From Alphaproteobacteria bacterium (GTDB lineage: Bacteria > Pseudomonadota > Alphaproteobacteria > Rhizobiales > Devosiaceae): a DNA stretch of 64,000 nucleotides. The stretch spans positions 124,001 through 188,000 of the forward strand of contig JAHJWO010000010.1 in assembly GCA_018828145.1 (NCBI GenBank), given 5' to 3'. Of the stretch, positions 20,386-30,266 are shown one piece after another. A program made the position numbers and the translations under genes. The notes beneath the pieces are model-generated. The model made no database searches and had not been told where the DNA came from. It saw only the letters and a list, made by a program, of their open reading frames with translations. Position 1 is the first letter of the stretch. Each line of letters opens with the position of its first letter.

Positions 20386-23001
20386 GTGAGCGGCGAACGC
20401 TACAATCCGCGCGAGATGGAACCGAAATGGCAGAAGGTCTGGGACGAAAACCAGAGCTTTGTCAGCTCCAATGACGACAAGCGCGAGCCCTACTACGTCC
20501 TCGAGATGTTCCCCTATCCCTCGGGCCGCATCCATATGGGCCATGTGCGCAACTATTCCATGGGCGACGTGGTGGCGCGCTACCAGCGGGCCAGGGGCAA
20601 GAACGTGCTCCACCCCATGGGCTGGGACGCCTTCGGGCTTCCCGCCGAGAACGCCGCCATCGAGCGCAAGACCCACCCCGGCACCTGGACGCGGGCCAAC
20701 ATCGCCGCCATGAAGGCGCAGCTCAAGTCGATGGGCCTCGCCATCGACTGGACGCGCGAAATCGCCACCTGCGAGCCGGAATATTACAGGCACCAGCAGT
20801 CGATGTTCATCGACATGATGGCGGCGGGCCTCGTGACGCGCAAGCAGTCCAAGGTCAACTGGGACCCGGTCGACATGACCGTGCTGGCCAATGAGCAGGT
20901 CATCGACGGGCGCGGCTGGCGCTCGGGGGCCGTGGTGGAACAGCGCGAGCTGACCCAGTGGTTCTTCAAGATCTCCGACTTTGCCGAGGACCTGCTGACC
21001 GGCCTCGACGGGCTGACCGACTGGCCCGAGAAGGTGCGCACCATGCAGCGCAACTGGATCGGCAAGTCCGAGGGCCTGCGCCTGCTGTTCGAACTTGTGC
21101 CGGCCAATGCCACCGCGGCGACCAGCATCGACGTCTTCACCACGCGCCCCGATACGATCTTCGGCGCCTCCTTCATCGCGCTGTCGCCCGACCATCCGCT
21201 GACCGCCGAACTGGCGGGCGGCAATGCCGAACTGGCTGAATTCATTGCCGAATTCCGCCGCCAGGGCACGGCGACCGAAACGCTGGAAAAGGCCGAGAAG
21301 AAAGGCGTCTTCACCGGGCTGCACGTGAAACATCCGGTGCTCGAGGGCCAGACGCTGCCCGTCTATGTCGCTAATTTCGTGCTGATGGACTATGGCACCG
21401 GTGCCATTTTCGGCTGCCCGGCGCATGACCAGCGCGACCTCGACTTCGCCCGCAAATATGACCTGCCCGTCTTGCCCGTGGTGCGGCCCGCCGATGCGGA
21501 TGCCGGCTTTGCCGTGGGTGACGAGGCCTTTACCGATGACGGCGTGATCTTCAATTCCGGCTTTCTCGACGGGCTGGCGATTGCCGAGGCCAAGAAGGCT
21601 GCCGCCGCCCATTTCGCCGGCCGGACCGTCGATGGCCAGCCCCAGGGCAAGGTCGAGGTCAACTATCGCCTGCGCGACTGGGGCGTATCGCGCCAGCGCT
21701 ACTGGGGCTGCCCCATCCCGGTGATCCACTGCGAGGTCTGCGGCACCCTGCCCGTGCCCAAGAAGGACCTGCCGGTGGTGCTGCCCGAGGATGTCAGCTT
21801 CGACAAGCCCGGCAATGCGCTGGACCATCACCCCACCTGGAAGCATGTCGACTGCCCGCAATGCGGCGCCCCGGCCCGCCGGGAAACCGACACGATGGAT
21901 ACCTTCGTCGATTCCTCCTGGTACTATGCCCGCTTCACCGCGCCGCAGGCCGAAACCCCGACCGTGCCCGACATTGCCAATCGCTGGCTGCCGGTCGACC
22001 AGTATATCGGCGGCGTCGAGCACGCGATCCTGCACCTGCTCTATTCGCGCTACTTCACCCGCGCGATGAAGGCGACGGGCCATGTCGGGTTGGACGAGCC
22101 CTTCAAGGGCCTCTTCACCCAGGGCATGGTGACGCACGAGACCTACAAGTCGCCCGCCGGCGAATGGGTCGCGCCCGCCGATATCGTGGTCGAGACCTTT
22201 GGTGAGGGCCGCCGCGCCACGCATCTGACGTCCGGTGAGCCGATCAGCATCGGCTCGATCGAGAAGATGAGCAAATCCAAGAAGAACGTCGTCGATCCCG
22301 ACGAGATCGTCGCCACCTATGGCGCCGATACCGCGCGCTGGTTCATGCTGTCGGATTCCCCGCCGGAACGCGACGTGCAGTGGACCGAGGCCGGCGTCGA
22401 GGGCGCCAGCCGCTTCCAGCAGCGCGTCTGGCGACTGGTGGGTGAAACCATCGCTTTGACGGAACAGTCTGCTGGGACTGTTCGCAGTTCTGACGACAAC
22501 GAGGCGCTGGCGCTGCGCAGAATAGTGCATCGCGCCGTGCATCAGGTCGGCGGCGATATCGAGGGCCTGCGCTTCAACCGCGCCGTGGCGCAGATCTATG
22601 AGCTGACCAATGCACTGGTGCGCTCGGCGGGCCTCGTGGCCGCTGTCCCCGACAGCCGCGTCGATGCCCTTGCCGAGGGTGTGGAGCGGCTGATCCAGCT
22701 GATTGCGCCAATGATGCCGCATCTGGCCGAAACCTGCTGGGAGGCGCTGGGCAAGCCCGGGCTGGTGGCCGATGCGCCCTGGCCCGAAGTCGATCCGGCC
22801 TTGCTGGTCGACGACAGCGTCACCATGCCGATCCAGATCAACGGCAAGCGCCGCGGCGAGATTACCGTGGCCAAGGGCATGCCGGCAGCCGAGGTCGAGA
22901 TGCTGGTCTTGTCTTTGGACGAGATAGTCCGCATTCTCGACGGCAAGGCACCCAAGAAGATCGTCATCGTCCCGGACAGGATCGTCAATGTCGTGGTCTA
23001 G
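20386..23001 (+). CDS. leuS: Leucyl-tRNA synthetase LeuS
   Basis: An 871-residue class I synthetase that charges tRNA-Leu. It has the HIGH-type motif HMGH (residues 50-53, in [14 protein letters not shown]), a CP1 editing domain with [12 protein letters not shown], the CCPAHD-like [12 protein letters not shown], a zinc-ribbon-like segment (CEVCG, CPQCG) and KMSKS at 627-631. The start is GTG at 20386. It heads a leuS-lptE-holA operon, the usual order in alphaproteobacteria, with 14-nt and 4-nt overlaps. Confidence 0.97.
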   Translation: MSGERYNPREMEPKWQKVWDENQSFVSSNDDKREPYYVLEMFPYPSGRIHMGHVRNYSMGDVVARYQRARGKNVLHPMGWDAFGLPAENAAIERKTHPGTWTRANIAAMKAQLKSMGLAIDWTREIATCEPEYYRHQQSMFIDMMAAGLVTRKQSKVNWDPVDMTVLANEQVIDGRGWRSGAVVEQRELTQWFFKISDFAEDLLTGLDGLTDWPEKVRTMQRNWIGKSEGLRLLFELVPANATAATSIDVFTTRPDTIFGASFIALSPDHPLTAELAGGNAELAEFIAEFRRQGTATETLEKAEKKGVFTGLHVKHPVLEGQTLPVYVANFVLMDYGTGAIFGCPAHDQRDLDFARKYDLPVLPVVRPADADAGFAVGDEAFTDDGVIFNSGFLDGLAIAEAKKAAAAHFAGRTVDGQPQGKVEVNYRLRDWGVSRQRYWGCPIPVIHCEVCGTLPVPKKDLPVVLPEDVSFDKPGNALDHHPTWKHVDCPQCGAPARRETDTMDTFVDSSWYYARFTAPQAETPTVPDIANRWLPVDQYIGGVEHAILHLLYSRYFTRAMKATGHVGLDEPFKGLFTQGMVTHETYKSPAGEWVAPADIVVETFGEGRRATHLTSGEPISIGSIEKMSKSKKNVVDPDEIVATYGADTARWFMLSDSPPERDVQWTEAGVEGASRFQQRVWRLVGETIALTEQSAGTVRSSDDNEALALRRIVHRAVHQVGGDIEGLRFNRAVAQIYELTNALVRSAGLVAAVPDSRVDALAEGVERLIQLIAPMMPHLAETCWEALGKPGLVADAPWPEVDPALLVDDSVTMPIQINGKRRGEITVAKGMPAAEVEMLVLSLDEIVRILDGKAPKKIVIVPDRIVNVVV

Positions 23002-23500
23002 ACGCACGCGGCCCATCGCTCTGGCCGCAATCCTGCTCGCTACCGGCGCCGCTCTGGGCGCCTGCAGCTTCTCGCCGGTCTATAGCGGAGCGCTGGCCAG
23101 CCAGCCCCTGCTGAACCTGGCCTATGCCAAGCCCACCAGCCGGCTCGAACAGGTGGTCTATCAGGAACTCGCTCTGCGACTGGGCAGCTCGACCTCGGAA
23201 ACCGCCCCACTGGCCACGGTTTCCGTCTCTTCCTCGGCCGGCGGCCTCGGCTTCCTCACCGCCACGGCCAATCCCAGCAAGCCCTACCGGGTGACCGTCA
23301 CCGCGACCCTGACCATTGCCCGCCGCGATGGCAGCGATATCGAGCCCATCAGCTTCACCCGCCGGGCGACGGCCGAATATACCGCAAACAGCCAGGTGCT
23401 GGCCGATACCACGGCGGCGACCGAAGCCTCCGAGCGCGCCGCCAAGGCGGCCGCCGAATCGCTGCGGCTCGCAGTGCTGGCCGCGCTCAGCCGCGGATGA
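22988..23500 (+). CDS. lptE: LPS assembly lipoprotein LptE
   Basis: A 170-residue outer-membrane lipoprotein. A signal peptide ([17 protein letters not shown]) ends in the lipobox LGAC, giving the lipidated Cys. The remainder is the LptE-like alpha/beta domain found between leuS and holA. LptE plugs the LptD barrel during lipopolysaccharide insertion. It overlaps the leuS 3' end by 14 nt and holA by 4 nt. Sequence conservation is low in the family, so identification relies on lipobox, size and position. Confidence 0.88.
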   Translation: MSWSRRTRPIALAAILLATGAALGACSFSPVYSGALASQPLLNLAYAKPTSRLEQVVYQELALRLGSSTSETAPLATVSVSSSAGGLGFLTATANPSKPYRVTVTATLTIARRDGSDIEPISFTRRATAEYTANSQVLADTTAATEASERAAKAAAESLRLAVLAALSRG

Positions 23501-24519
23501 CGGCTCTCAAGGCCCACGAAGTCGCGCGCTTTCTGGCGCGGCCGGACCTGACCGAAGGCATATTCCTCGCCTATGGCCCCGATGCGGGCCTCGTCCGCGA
23601 GACGGCGCAGCGGCTGATCCGGCAACTGAGCGGTGACGACCCCGAATCGGTCAGTCTCGTCACGCTGGATGGCGCGGAAGTGGATGCGGACCCCTCCATT
23701 CTTGCCGTCGAGGCGCGGACCATGTCGCTGTTCGGCGGCAAGCGCATCGTGCGGGTGCGCGGGGCGGGGAAATCCCTGGTCATGACGCTCACCGAGCTGC
23801 GCGATGACCCGGCCGGCGCCGCCATCGTGCTCGAGGCGGGAAACCTGACCCCCAAGGATGCGCTGCGCGCCCTGGTGGAGGCGGCCAGGCTGGGCCGCGC
23901 CCTGCCCTGCTATCCCGACAGCGACGAGACGCTGCAGGCACTGATCCGCGAGACCTTCAACCAGCAGGGCATCCGCATTGACGCTGATGTGGTGACGACA
24001 TTGCGCGAAATCCTCGGCAATGACCGGGAGATCACAAGGCGAGAACTGGAAAAGCTCTGCCTCTATGCGGCGTCAAGCAAGGTGCTGACGCGCGAGGACG
24101 TGCTTTTATTGAGTGCTGACAACGGCCTGCTGGTTATCGACGCCATTCTCGACGCCACCGGCGGCGGCCACGCCGAAAAGCTGGAACTGGCGCTGAACCG
24201 CGCCCTGTCCTCGGCGGTCGATCCGCAGCGGCTCCTCGCCATGTGCAATATCCACTTCGCCAATCTGCGCCGCTGGCGGACCGAAGTCGACGCCGGCAAG
24301 GCGCCGCGCCAGGTGCTGGAGGGGCTGCGCCCCAAGCCGCATTTCTCTAGGATTTCCGCACTGGAGCAGCAATTGCGCCTGTGGTCGGACAGCGCATTGG
24401 CGACGGCGTCGGAGCGCATCCTGCAGGCGACGGCAGACAGCCGGCGACGGCCGGGCCTGGCGGAAGCCGGGCTGCGGCGGGCGCTGCTGGCCATCTGCAT
24501 GATGGCGGCCGCGCATTAG
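23497..24519 (+). CDS. holA: DNA polymerase III delta subunit HolA
   Basis: A 340-residue clamp-loader subunit that opens the beta clamp. The three-domain delta fold is recognisable from FLAYGPDAGLVRETAQRLIR at the N terminus, the LFGGKRIVRVRGAG stretch containing the clamp-binding region, and the C-terminal oligomerisation domain (RALSSAVDPQRLLAMCNIHF). The ATG overlaps the lptE stop by 4 nt. It is convergent with parB; a parS-like site lies between them. Confidence 0.92.
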   Translation: MTALKAHEVARFLARPDLTEGIFLAYGPDAGLVRETAQRLIRQLSGDDPESVSLVTLDGAEVDADPSILAVEARTMSLFGGKRIVRVRGAGKSLVMTLTELRDDPAGAAIVLEAGNLTPKDALRALVEAARLGRALPCYPDSDETLQALIRETFNQQGIRIDADVVTTLREILGNDREITRRELEKLCLYAASSKVLTREDVLLLSADNGLLVIDAILDATGGGHAEKLELALNRALSSAVDPQRLLAMCNIHFANLRRWRTEVDAGKAPRQVLEGLRPKPHFSRISALEQQLRLWSDSALATASERILQATADSRRRPGLAEAGLRRALLAICMMAAAH

Positions 24520-24531
24520 CGGCCCTCAGAA

Positions 24532-24547
24532 TGTTTCATGTGAAACG
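24532..24547. other. parS-like site 1 (two mismatches)
   Basis: TGTTTCATGTGAAACG, differing from the widely conserved parS 16-mer TGTTTCACGTGAAACA at positions 8 and 16. It lies in the gap between holA and parB. Confidence 0.75.
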
Positions 24548-24576
24548 AACCAACGATCGTCGGTAAGCAGCCCGGA

Positions 24577-24599
24577 ACCGGCTAGTTCGCGTAGCCGGT
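24577..24599. repeat. Hairpin over the parB stop codon
   Basis: ACCGGCTA (24577-24584) and TAGCCGGT (24592-24599) form a perfect 8-bp stem with a 7-nt loop spanning the parB TAG. No T-run follows on the minus strand, so a terminator role is uncertain. Confidence 0.4.
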
Positions 24600-25457
24600 C
24601 AGCTTCAGGCAGAGGCCGTCGAGCTGTTCCAGCGTCTTGTAGCGGATCTCGAGCTTGCCGCCGCGCTCGCTATGCGCCAGCGCCACCGAAAGCCCCAGCG
24701 CATCGGACAGGCGGCGCTCCAGCGCCACCGTATCGGCATCGCGATCCACCTGCGATTCGCTTGGCTTCTTCTTGCCGGCCACTTCGCGCTGCTGGCTGAG
24801 GGCCTCGGCCTCGCGCACCGACAAACCACCCGAGACGATCTGGCGTGCGAGGGTTGCCGGATCCTCGGCCGTGATCAGGGTGCGGGCATGGCCGGCCGTC
24901 AGCGTGCCGCTGGCCACCATTTCACGAACATCTTCGGGCAGGCGCAGCAGCCGCAGCGTGTTGGCGACATGCGAACGGCTCTTGCCGATCACCTGGGCGA
25001 GATCCTGCTGCGTATAGTCGAACTGCTCGATCAGCTGGCCATAACCCATGGCCTCTTCGAGCGGATTGAGATCGGCGCGCTGCACATTTTCGATAATGGC
25101 CAGCTCGAGCGCTTCCTTGTCGCCGACATCGCGCACGATGACCGGCACTTCATGCAGGCCCGCCTTTTGCGCCGCCCGCCAGCGGCGCTCGCCAGCGATG
25201 ATCTCGAAAATGTTCGGATCGTCGCTGGGGCGCACCAGCAAGGGCTGCATCACGCCCTTTTCGCGAATCGAATTGGTCAGCTCTTCAAGCTGGTCATTGT
25301 CGAAAGTGCGGCGCGGATTGGCGCGGTTGGCGATGATGAACTCGACCGGCAGCTTCTTGACGCCGCCCGATTCGGTGACGCGCGCGCCCTCGACGGTGGC
25401 CATGTCACCAATCAATGCCGCGAGCCCGCGACCAAGACGTGTGGGTTTGTCGTTCAT
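24582..25457 (-). CDS. parB: Chromosome partitioning protein ParB
   Basis: A 291-residue CTP-dependent DNA clamp that loads at parS and spreads on the origin region. The N-terminal ParA-stimulating peptide region (KPTRLGRGLAALIGD) precedes the CTP-binding ParB/Srx domain with GERRWRAAQKAG. The helix-turn-helix segment is TQQDLAQVIGKSRSHVANTL, and a C-terminal dimerisation domain follows. It is 10 nt downstream of parA and is surrounded by several parS-like sites, so it is the chromosomal rather than a plasmid ParB. Confidence 0.96.
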   Translation of the reverse strand: MNDKPTRLGRGLAALIGDMATVEGARVTESGGVKKLPVEFIIANRANPRRTFDNDQLEELTNSIREKGVMQPLLVRPSDDPNIFEIIAGERRWRAAQKAGLHEVPVIVRDVGDKEALELAIIENVQRADLNPLEEAMGYGQLIEQFDYTQQDLAQVIGKSRSHVANTLRLLRLPEDVREMVASGTLTAGHARTLITAEDPATLARQIVSGGLSVREAEALSQQREVAGKKKPSESQVDRDADTVALERRLSDALGLSVALAHSERGGKLEIRYKTLEQLDGLCLKLTGYAN

Positions 25458-25467
25458 ATCCGGGCTC

Positions 25468-26268
25468 CTATGCCGCGTTGAGCTGCCGCTCGCGGCGGAT
25501 CACTTCGGTTGCCAGCCGCAGATAGGCCTGGCTGCCGGCACATTTCAAATCATAGAGCAGAGCCGGCTTGCCATAAGACGGCGCCTCGCTCAGCCGCACA
25601 TTGCGCGGGATGACCGTGTCATAGACCAGCTCGCCCATCTCGCTGCGCACGTCCTGCAACACCTGCTCGGAGAGGTTGTTACGCTTGTCGAACATGGTCA
25701 TCACCACGCCCTGGATCGACAGGTTCGGATTGAGCGTCGAGCGAATTTGTTCAATGGTCTGAAGCAGTTGGCTGAGGCCTTCCAGCGCGAAGAACTCGCA
25801 TTGCAGCGGCACCAGCACGGCATCGGCAGCCACCAGGGAGTTGATGGTCAGCAGGTTCAGCGACGGCGGACAATCGATCAGGATATAGCTGACCGGCTTG
25901 TCATTGATGGAGAGTTCACCCAGCCGCTTGAAGGCATTGCGCAGCTTGAAGGCGCGGTCCGCATGGCCGGCAATGGTCAGCTCGACACCCAAGAGGTCCA
26001 TGGTGGACGGCACAATGGCCACATTGGGCACGCTGGTCATGATGGCCGACTGCGCCACCGTGGCTTCGCCGATCAGCAGGTCATAGGACGAGACTTCGCG
26101 GTCGGTGCGCGAGATTCCGAGTCCGGTCGAGGCATTGCCCTGCGGATCGAGATCGACAATCAGCACGCGTTCGCCGATCGCGGCCAGCGCCGTCGCCAGA
26201 TTGATGGCGGTGGTGGTCTTGCCCACGCCGCCCTTTTGGTTGGCCAGTGTCAGGATACGGGGCGCCAC
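25468..26268 (-). CDS. parA: Chromosome partitioning ATPase ParA
   Basis: A 266-residue Walker-type ATPase that moves ParB-parS complexes. The deviant Walker A KGGVGKTTTAINLA is near residue 12, with VLIVDLDPQGNASTGLG, the switch region ILIDCPPSLNLLT and a C-terminal region lacking any extra DNA-binding domain. It sits in the conserved order rsmG-parA-parB with 23 nt to rsmG and 10 nt to parB, consistent with one transcript. Confidence 0.97.
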   Translation of the reverse strand: MAPRILTLANQKGGVGKTTTAINLATALAAIGERVLIVDLDPQGNASTGLGISRTDREVSSYDLLIGEATVAQSAIMTSVPNVAIVPSTMDLLGVELTIAGHADRAFKLRNAFKRLGELSINDKPVSYILIDCPPSLNLLTINSLVAADAVLVPLQCEFFALEGLSQLLQTIEQIRSTLNPNLSIQGVVMTMFDKRNNLSEQVLQDVRSEMGELVYDTVIPRNVRLSEAPSYGKPALLYDLKCAGSQAYLRLATEVIRRERQLNAA

Positions 26269-26291
26269 TACAGGCCTCCAGCTCGTTGCCG

Positions 26292-26942
26292 CTAACGTAC
26301 TGATTTCAAACGGAGATTGCTCAATGTAAGCAGGACTCCGCTCGCATCGGTGTCACTGGTCTTTACTAACACGTTAAAGTCCCAATGCGTAGCGGCTTCG
26401 GCAAGTTCTTCAACATGTTCCCGGCCTTTATGCAGAATGGCCCGTGTTTGCGGGGCAAAGAACGGGGTCATCCACTGGCAAAGCTGCGGCAAGCCGGCCA
26501 GGGCGCGGGAGGTTATGAGGTCCGGCGGCACTGTTTCACGTGAATCAATCTGGTCACTGCGGGCGCCCTCGACCGTGACGATCAGCTTGAGTTCGCGTGC
26601 TACCGTCCGCAGGAAGCTGACCTTGCGGCCATTGGGCTCGACCAGGGTAAAGTGGTGATTCGGACCCTTCAAGGCGATAGCCAATGGCAGTGCCGGCAGT
26701 CCGCCACCGCTACCGAGGTCAAGAAAGGCGTGGTCGCTGGGCTTGAGCAGCGGCAAAACCTGCAGGCTGTCTATAAAATGCCGCGACCAAACGTCATCCA
26801 GTGTTTCACGTGAAACAAGATTCTGCACCGCCTGCCATTTGCGCAGCAGCTGAGCATAGGATTCCAGATCGGCGGCGACTTCGACTACAGGCCGGGTGAA
26901 GTGTGGCGCATAGGGCGCGAGCGCATCGAGATTGCTCATCAA
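26292..26942 (-). CDS. rsmG: 16S rRNA (guanine527-N7)-methyltransferase RsmG (GidB)
   Basis: A 216-residue SAM-dependent methyltransferase that makes m7G527 in 16S rRNA. Motifs are [20 protein letters not shown], the SAM loop [20 protein letters not shown] and [11 protein letters not shown]. Its start overlaps the mnmG stop by 4 nt. Two parS-like sites lie inside this gene: codons for VSRET and again for DSRET supply the GTTTCACGTGAAAC and TTCACGTGAA cores. Confidence 0.95.
   Translation of the reverse strand: MMSNLDALAPYAPHFTRPVVEVAADLESYAQLLRKWQAVQNLVSRETLDDVWSRHFIDSLQVLPLLKPSDHAFLDLGSGGGLPALPLAIALKGPNHHFTLVEPNGRKVSFLRTVARELKLIVTVEGARSDQIDSRETVPPDLITSRALAGLPQLCQWMTPFFAPQTRAILHKGREHVEELAEAATHWDFNVLVKTSDTDASGVLLTLSNLRLKSVR
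26532..26547. other. parS-like site 2 (one mismatch), inside rsmG
   Basis: TGTTTCACGTGAATCA, one change from the parS 16-mer. It encodes part of DSRET on the minus strand. Confidence 0.85.
26802..26817. other. parS site 3 (perfect), inside rsmG
   Basis: TGTTTCACGTGAAACA, an exact match to the conserved bacterial parS palindrome. It coincides with the conserved RsmG peptide VSRET on the minus strand. Confidence 0.95.
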
Positions 26943-28801
26943 CCAGCCTTGCGGAATTCACCGCGCCGAATGACCGCCAGCAGGAGCGTCACCGCGGCGG
27001 GCGTCATGCCGTCCATCGCCTGTGCCTGGGCAATGGTCTGGGGCCGGTATTGCGCCAGCTTCTGCCGCAGCTCCATGGAGAGGCCGGGAATCGCTGCATA
27101 ATCAAGGCCGTCAGGAATAGGCTTCTGCTCATCGCGCCGCACGGCGGCAATGTCATTCTGCTGCCGGTCGAGATAGACCGCATATTGCGCGTCCACGGTC
27201 AGCTGTTCGACAATGCCCGTCTCGATCAGCGCCACTTCAGGCCACAGGCGGATGACATCCTCACTCGTCACCTCGGGATAGGACAGCAAATCGAAGGCGG
27301 AACGCGCCTTGCCGTCCTCGTTCACCGCAATACCGGCCTTGCGGGCAGCACTCGGCGACGTGGTGAGTTGCATCAGGATGGTGCGACCACGATCAAGAGC
27401 CTCGGCCTTGCCGGCGAAGAGCTCGCGGCGCTCTTCCTGCACCAGACCAGTCCCCACGCCGAGCGGCGTCAGCCGCTGGTCGGCATTGTCGGCGCGCAGA
27501 TGCAGGCGGAATTCGGCGCGCGACGTGAACATGCGATAGGGCTCGGAAACGCCGCGCGTTACCAGGTCATCAACCATGACGCCGAGATAGCTCTCGGTGC
27601 GCGACAGGACCATTGGCGCCGCTCCGGAAGCGGCGAGAGCCGCATTGGCACCCGCCAACAGGCCCTGCGCCCCGGCCTCTTCATAACCCGTTGTGCCATT
27701 GATCTGGCCGGCGAGATAGAGCCCCGGCTGACGCTTAACCTCCAGGGTGGGGCGCAGCTCGCGCGGATCGACATAGTCATATTCAATGGCATAGCCCGGC
27801 CGCACGATGCGGACATTCTCCAACCCCGGCATCGAGCGAAGGAAGGCCTCCTGCACATCGGCCGGCAGCGAGGTCGAAAGGCCGTTGGGATAGATCGTCT
27901 GGTCGTCAAGTCCTTCTGGCTCAAGGAAAATCTGGTGGCTATCGCGATCGGCGAAGCGGACTACCTTGTCCTCGATGGACGGGCAATATCGTGGGCCGCG
28001 GCTCTGGATGCGGCCAGAATACATTGCTGAGCGATGCAGATTGTCCGAAATGATGCGATGCGTCTCAGCCGTGGTGCGGGTGATGTGGCAGCTGACCTGG
28101 CGCGTGGTGATGGCCCGGGTCAGCGCCGAAAAGGCTTCGGGCGGATTGTCGCCCGGCTGCTCTTCGAGCACGGAGAAGTCGATGCTGGTCGCATCCAGTC
28201 GGGCTGGCGTGCCGGTCTTGAGGCGGCCCAGTTGCAGGCCGAGGGCTTCGAGGCGCGTGGAGAGGCCGAGCACGGGCTTTTCCCCGACCCGGCCGGCCGG
28301 CGTGGTCTCCTCGCCGCGATGGATCAGGCCGCGCAGGAAGGTACCGGTGGTCAGCACCACCGCCCTGGTGCCGATGCGGCGGCCATCGAGCAGAACAACG
28401 CCGCTGACGACGCCATCGGTGACTTCGATATCATCGACCTCGCCCTCGATCACGTCGAGATTGGCTTGTGCCGAGATAGCCGCCTGCATGGCCTGGCGAT
28501 AGAGCTTGCGATCGGCCTGGGCGCGCGGACCGCGCACGGCGGGGCCCTTGCGGCGGTTGAGCACGCGGAACTGGATGCCGGCCTGGTCGGCGACACGGCC
28601 CATTAAGCCATCCAGCGCGTCGATCTCGCGGACGAGATGCCCCTTGCCCAGGCCGCCAATAGCGGGATTGCAGCTCATCTCCCCGATGGTGGCGAACTTG
28701 TGGGTGACCAGCGCGGTGGGCACGCCCAGACGCGCCGAGGCGGCCGCGGCCTCACAGCCGGCGTGGCCTCCTCCTACAACGATGACGGCATAGTCGGTCA
28801 T
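26939..28801 (-). CDS. mnmG: tRNA uridine-34 5-carboxymethylaminomethyl modification enzyme MnmG (GidA)
   Basis: A 620-residue FAD enzyme that, with MnmE, installs cmnm5U at wobble position 34. The Rossmann motif [12 protein letters not shown] begins at about residue 8. The conserved [25 protein letters not shown]-like [13 protein letters not shown] and [15 protein letters not shown] segments follow. The C-terminal helical domain, which binds MnmE and tRNA, is intact. The gene is second in the mnmE-mnmG-rsmG-parA-parB run. Only 4 nt overlap rsmG, whereas 99 nt containing two parS-like sites separate it from mnmE. Confidence 0.97.
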   Translation of the reverse strand: MTDYAVIVVGGGHAGCEAAAASARLGVPTALVTHKFATIGEMSCNPAIGGLGKGHLVREIDALDGLMGRVADQAGIQFRVLNRRKGPAVRGPRAQADRKLYRQAMQAAISAQANLDVIEGEVDDIEVTDGVVSGVVLLDGRRIGTRAVVLTTGTFLRGLIHRGEETTPAGRVGEKPVLGLSTRLEALGLQLGRLKTGTPARLDATSIDFSVLEEQPGDNPPEAFSALTRAITTRQVSCHITRTTAETHRIISDNLHRSAMYSGRIQSRGPRYCPSIEDKVVRFADRDSHQIFLEPEGLDDQTIYPNGLSTSLPADVQEAFLRSMPGLENVRIVRPGYAIEYDYVDPRELRPTLEVKRQPGLYLAGQINGTTGYEEAGAQGLLAGANAALAASGAAPMVLSRTESYLGVMVDDLVTRGVSEPYRMFTSRAEFRLHLRADNADQRLTPLGVGTGLVQEERRELFAGKAEALDRGRTILMQLTTSPSAARKAGIAVNEDGKARSAFDLLSYPEVTSEDVIRLWPEVALIETGIVEQLTVDAQYAVYLDRQQNDIAAVRRDEQKPIPDGLDYAAIPGLSMELRQKLAQYRPQTIAQAQAMDGMTPAAVTLLLAVIRRGEFRKAG

Positions 28802-28831
28802 GCTTGATCTCCGACCGGCTCAATAGGCCAA

Positions 28832-28847
28832 TGTTTCACGTGAATCA
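28832..28847. other. parS-like site 4 (one mismatch), mnmE-mnmG gap
   Basis: TGTTTCACGTGAATCA, identical to site 2, in the 99-bp gap between mnmG and mnmE where no coding constraint applies. Confidence 0.85.
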
Positions 28848-28887
28848 ATTCTAGAGCTGATCACGCTGCAGCGTTCGGCTTGAAGAT

Positions 28888-28903
28888 TGTTCCACGTGAA
28901 TCA
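28888..28903. other. parS-like site 5 (two mismatches), mnmE 3' end
   Basis: TGTTCCACGTGAATCA, differing from the parS 16-mer at positions 5 and 14, only 41 bp from site 4 and overlapping the mnmE stop. Confidence 0.7.
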
Positions 28904-30193
28904 TTTCCCGATGCAGAAACTGGCAAACAGGCGATCCAATACGCGCTCCGCATCCAGCCGTCCGACCAGGCGCTCAAGGCATTGCGACGCGATCCGCAAA
29001 CTCTCGGCTGCGAGTTCGGGAACAGCCAGTTGCCGGGCGGAAGTATCCAGTGCGGCCGCCGCCGCTTCCAGAGCAAGACGGTCCCGCTCACGGCTCAAGA
29101 GCGCTGGCTCACCGCTCGACAATGTACTGCCGATGGACTCGATGCGCTGCAAAAGGGCGTCGAGACCCGCACCGGATTGCGCCGAGACCACAAGGTCGGC
29201 ATTGGCCACGGCGGCGAGGTCGCTCTTCGTGCCGACGCGGATATGTGTGGACGGCAGTGTCTGCGGGACCTCGCCAACAATGTCGGGGGCAGTGAGCCAG
29301 AGCACGATATCGGCCTGGTCGATGGCCAAGCGGGCGCGGCGCACGCCTTCGGCTTCGGCCTTGCTGTCAGTATCGCGCAAGCCGGCCAGGTCGAGCAGGA
29401 TGTAAAGCTGGCCATTGATGTCGAGGGGGACCTCGCGAACATCGCGCGTGGTGCCGGCCTCGTCGGTAACGATGGCGATGTCGGACTTAGCCAAGGCGTT
29501 GAGCAGGCTGGATTTTCCCGCATTGGGCGGCCCTGCCAGCGCGACCCGAATACCCTCGCGGACAATGCGACCGTGTTCGATCGAGGCCAGGGCGCTGCCG
29601 ATATCGGCACGTAGGGCGGCAATGGCGTCGCCGAAACTGGGCGGCAGGGCCTCGTCGACATCGCCTTCATCGGAGAAATCGAGCCGCGCCTCGATCTCGG
29701 CGCGCAGGTCGAGCAGTTGATCGCGCCAGGTGTCGATGCGCTGGCTCAGGCCACCCTCGAAGCGGGCCAGAGCCTGGCGCCGCTGGTTTTCGGTTTCCGC
29801 TTCCAGCAGATCCCCCAGGCCTTCGATCTCGACCAGGTCGAGCTTGCCATTCTCGAAGGCGCGGCGGGTGAATTCGCCGGCTTCGGCGAGGCGGGCGCCC
29901 TGGCTGACCAGGAGCTTCAGAATGGCGCGGACGCCAGCCGGCGAGCCGTGAACCTGGAGTTCGGCGCAGTCTTCGCCGGTAAAGCTGTGCGGCGCCGGAA
30001 ACCAGGCGATAAGGCCACGATCGAGCAGGCTCTCCTGGCCGATGGCACGGAGGGTCAGCCTGCGCGGTTCGGGCAGCTTGCCAGCGATTGCCCGCAGCAG
30101 CGGCCGGGTCTGCGGACCGGACAGGCGGATCACCGCCACGCCGGAGGGCGGCGCGCCGGAGGACAAGGCTACAATTGTATCGCCAGTCTGCAT
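28901..30193 (-). CDS. mnmE: tRNA modification GTPase MnmE (TrmE)
   Basis: A 430-residue GTPase partner of MnmG. An N-terminal folate-binding domain (GDTIVALSSGAPPSGVAVIR) precedes a helical domain and an inserted G domain with G1 GPPNAGKSSLLN (about residue 220), TTRD, DLAGLRDT and KSD. It ends in the essential FCIGK, where Cys is catalytic in the family. The ATG at 30193 is chosen because the family starts just before GDTIVAL; an in-frame start at 30256 adds 21 residues of low similarity. Confidence 0.96.
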   Translation of the reverse strand: MQTGDTIVALSSGAPPSGVAVIRLSGPQTRPLLRAIAGKLPEPRRLTLRAIGQESLLDRGLIAWFPAPHSFTGEDCAELQVHGSPAGVRAILKLLVSQGARLAEAGEFTRRAFENGKLDLVEIEGLGDLLEAETENQRRQALARFEGGLSQRIDTWRDQLLDLRAEIEARLDFSDEGDVDEALPPSFGDAIAALRADIGSALASIEHGRIVREGIRVALAGPPNAGKSSLLNALAKSDIAIVTDEAGTTRDVREVPLDINGQLYILLDLAGLRDTDSKAEAEGVRRARLAIDQADIVLWLTAPDIVGEVPQTLPSTHIRVGTKSDLAAVANADLVVSAQSGAGLDALLQRIESIGSTLSSGEPALLSRERDRLALEAAAAALDTSARQLAVPELAAESLRIASQCLERLVGRLDAERVLDRLFASFCIGK

Positions 30194-30266
30194 GCCGGAA
30201 GGTCCAAAGCAAAGAGCGACACGCCTTCCGGCATGCCGCTCTTTGGATAACATCACACGACGTGTG

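Noticed and set aside
21314..21329. CACGTGAAACA half-site in leuS as another parS
   Set aside because: Only the right half matches; the left half has three mismatches and it encodes an ordinary leuS peptide.
20194..23016. 940-codon open frame on the minus strand opposite leuS
   Set aside because: It is antisense to a clear leucyl-tRNA synthetase, has His/Gln/Gly-rich composition typical of GC-rich shadow frames, and has no recognisable domain.
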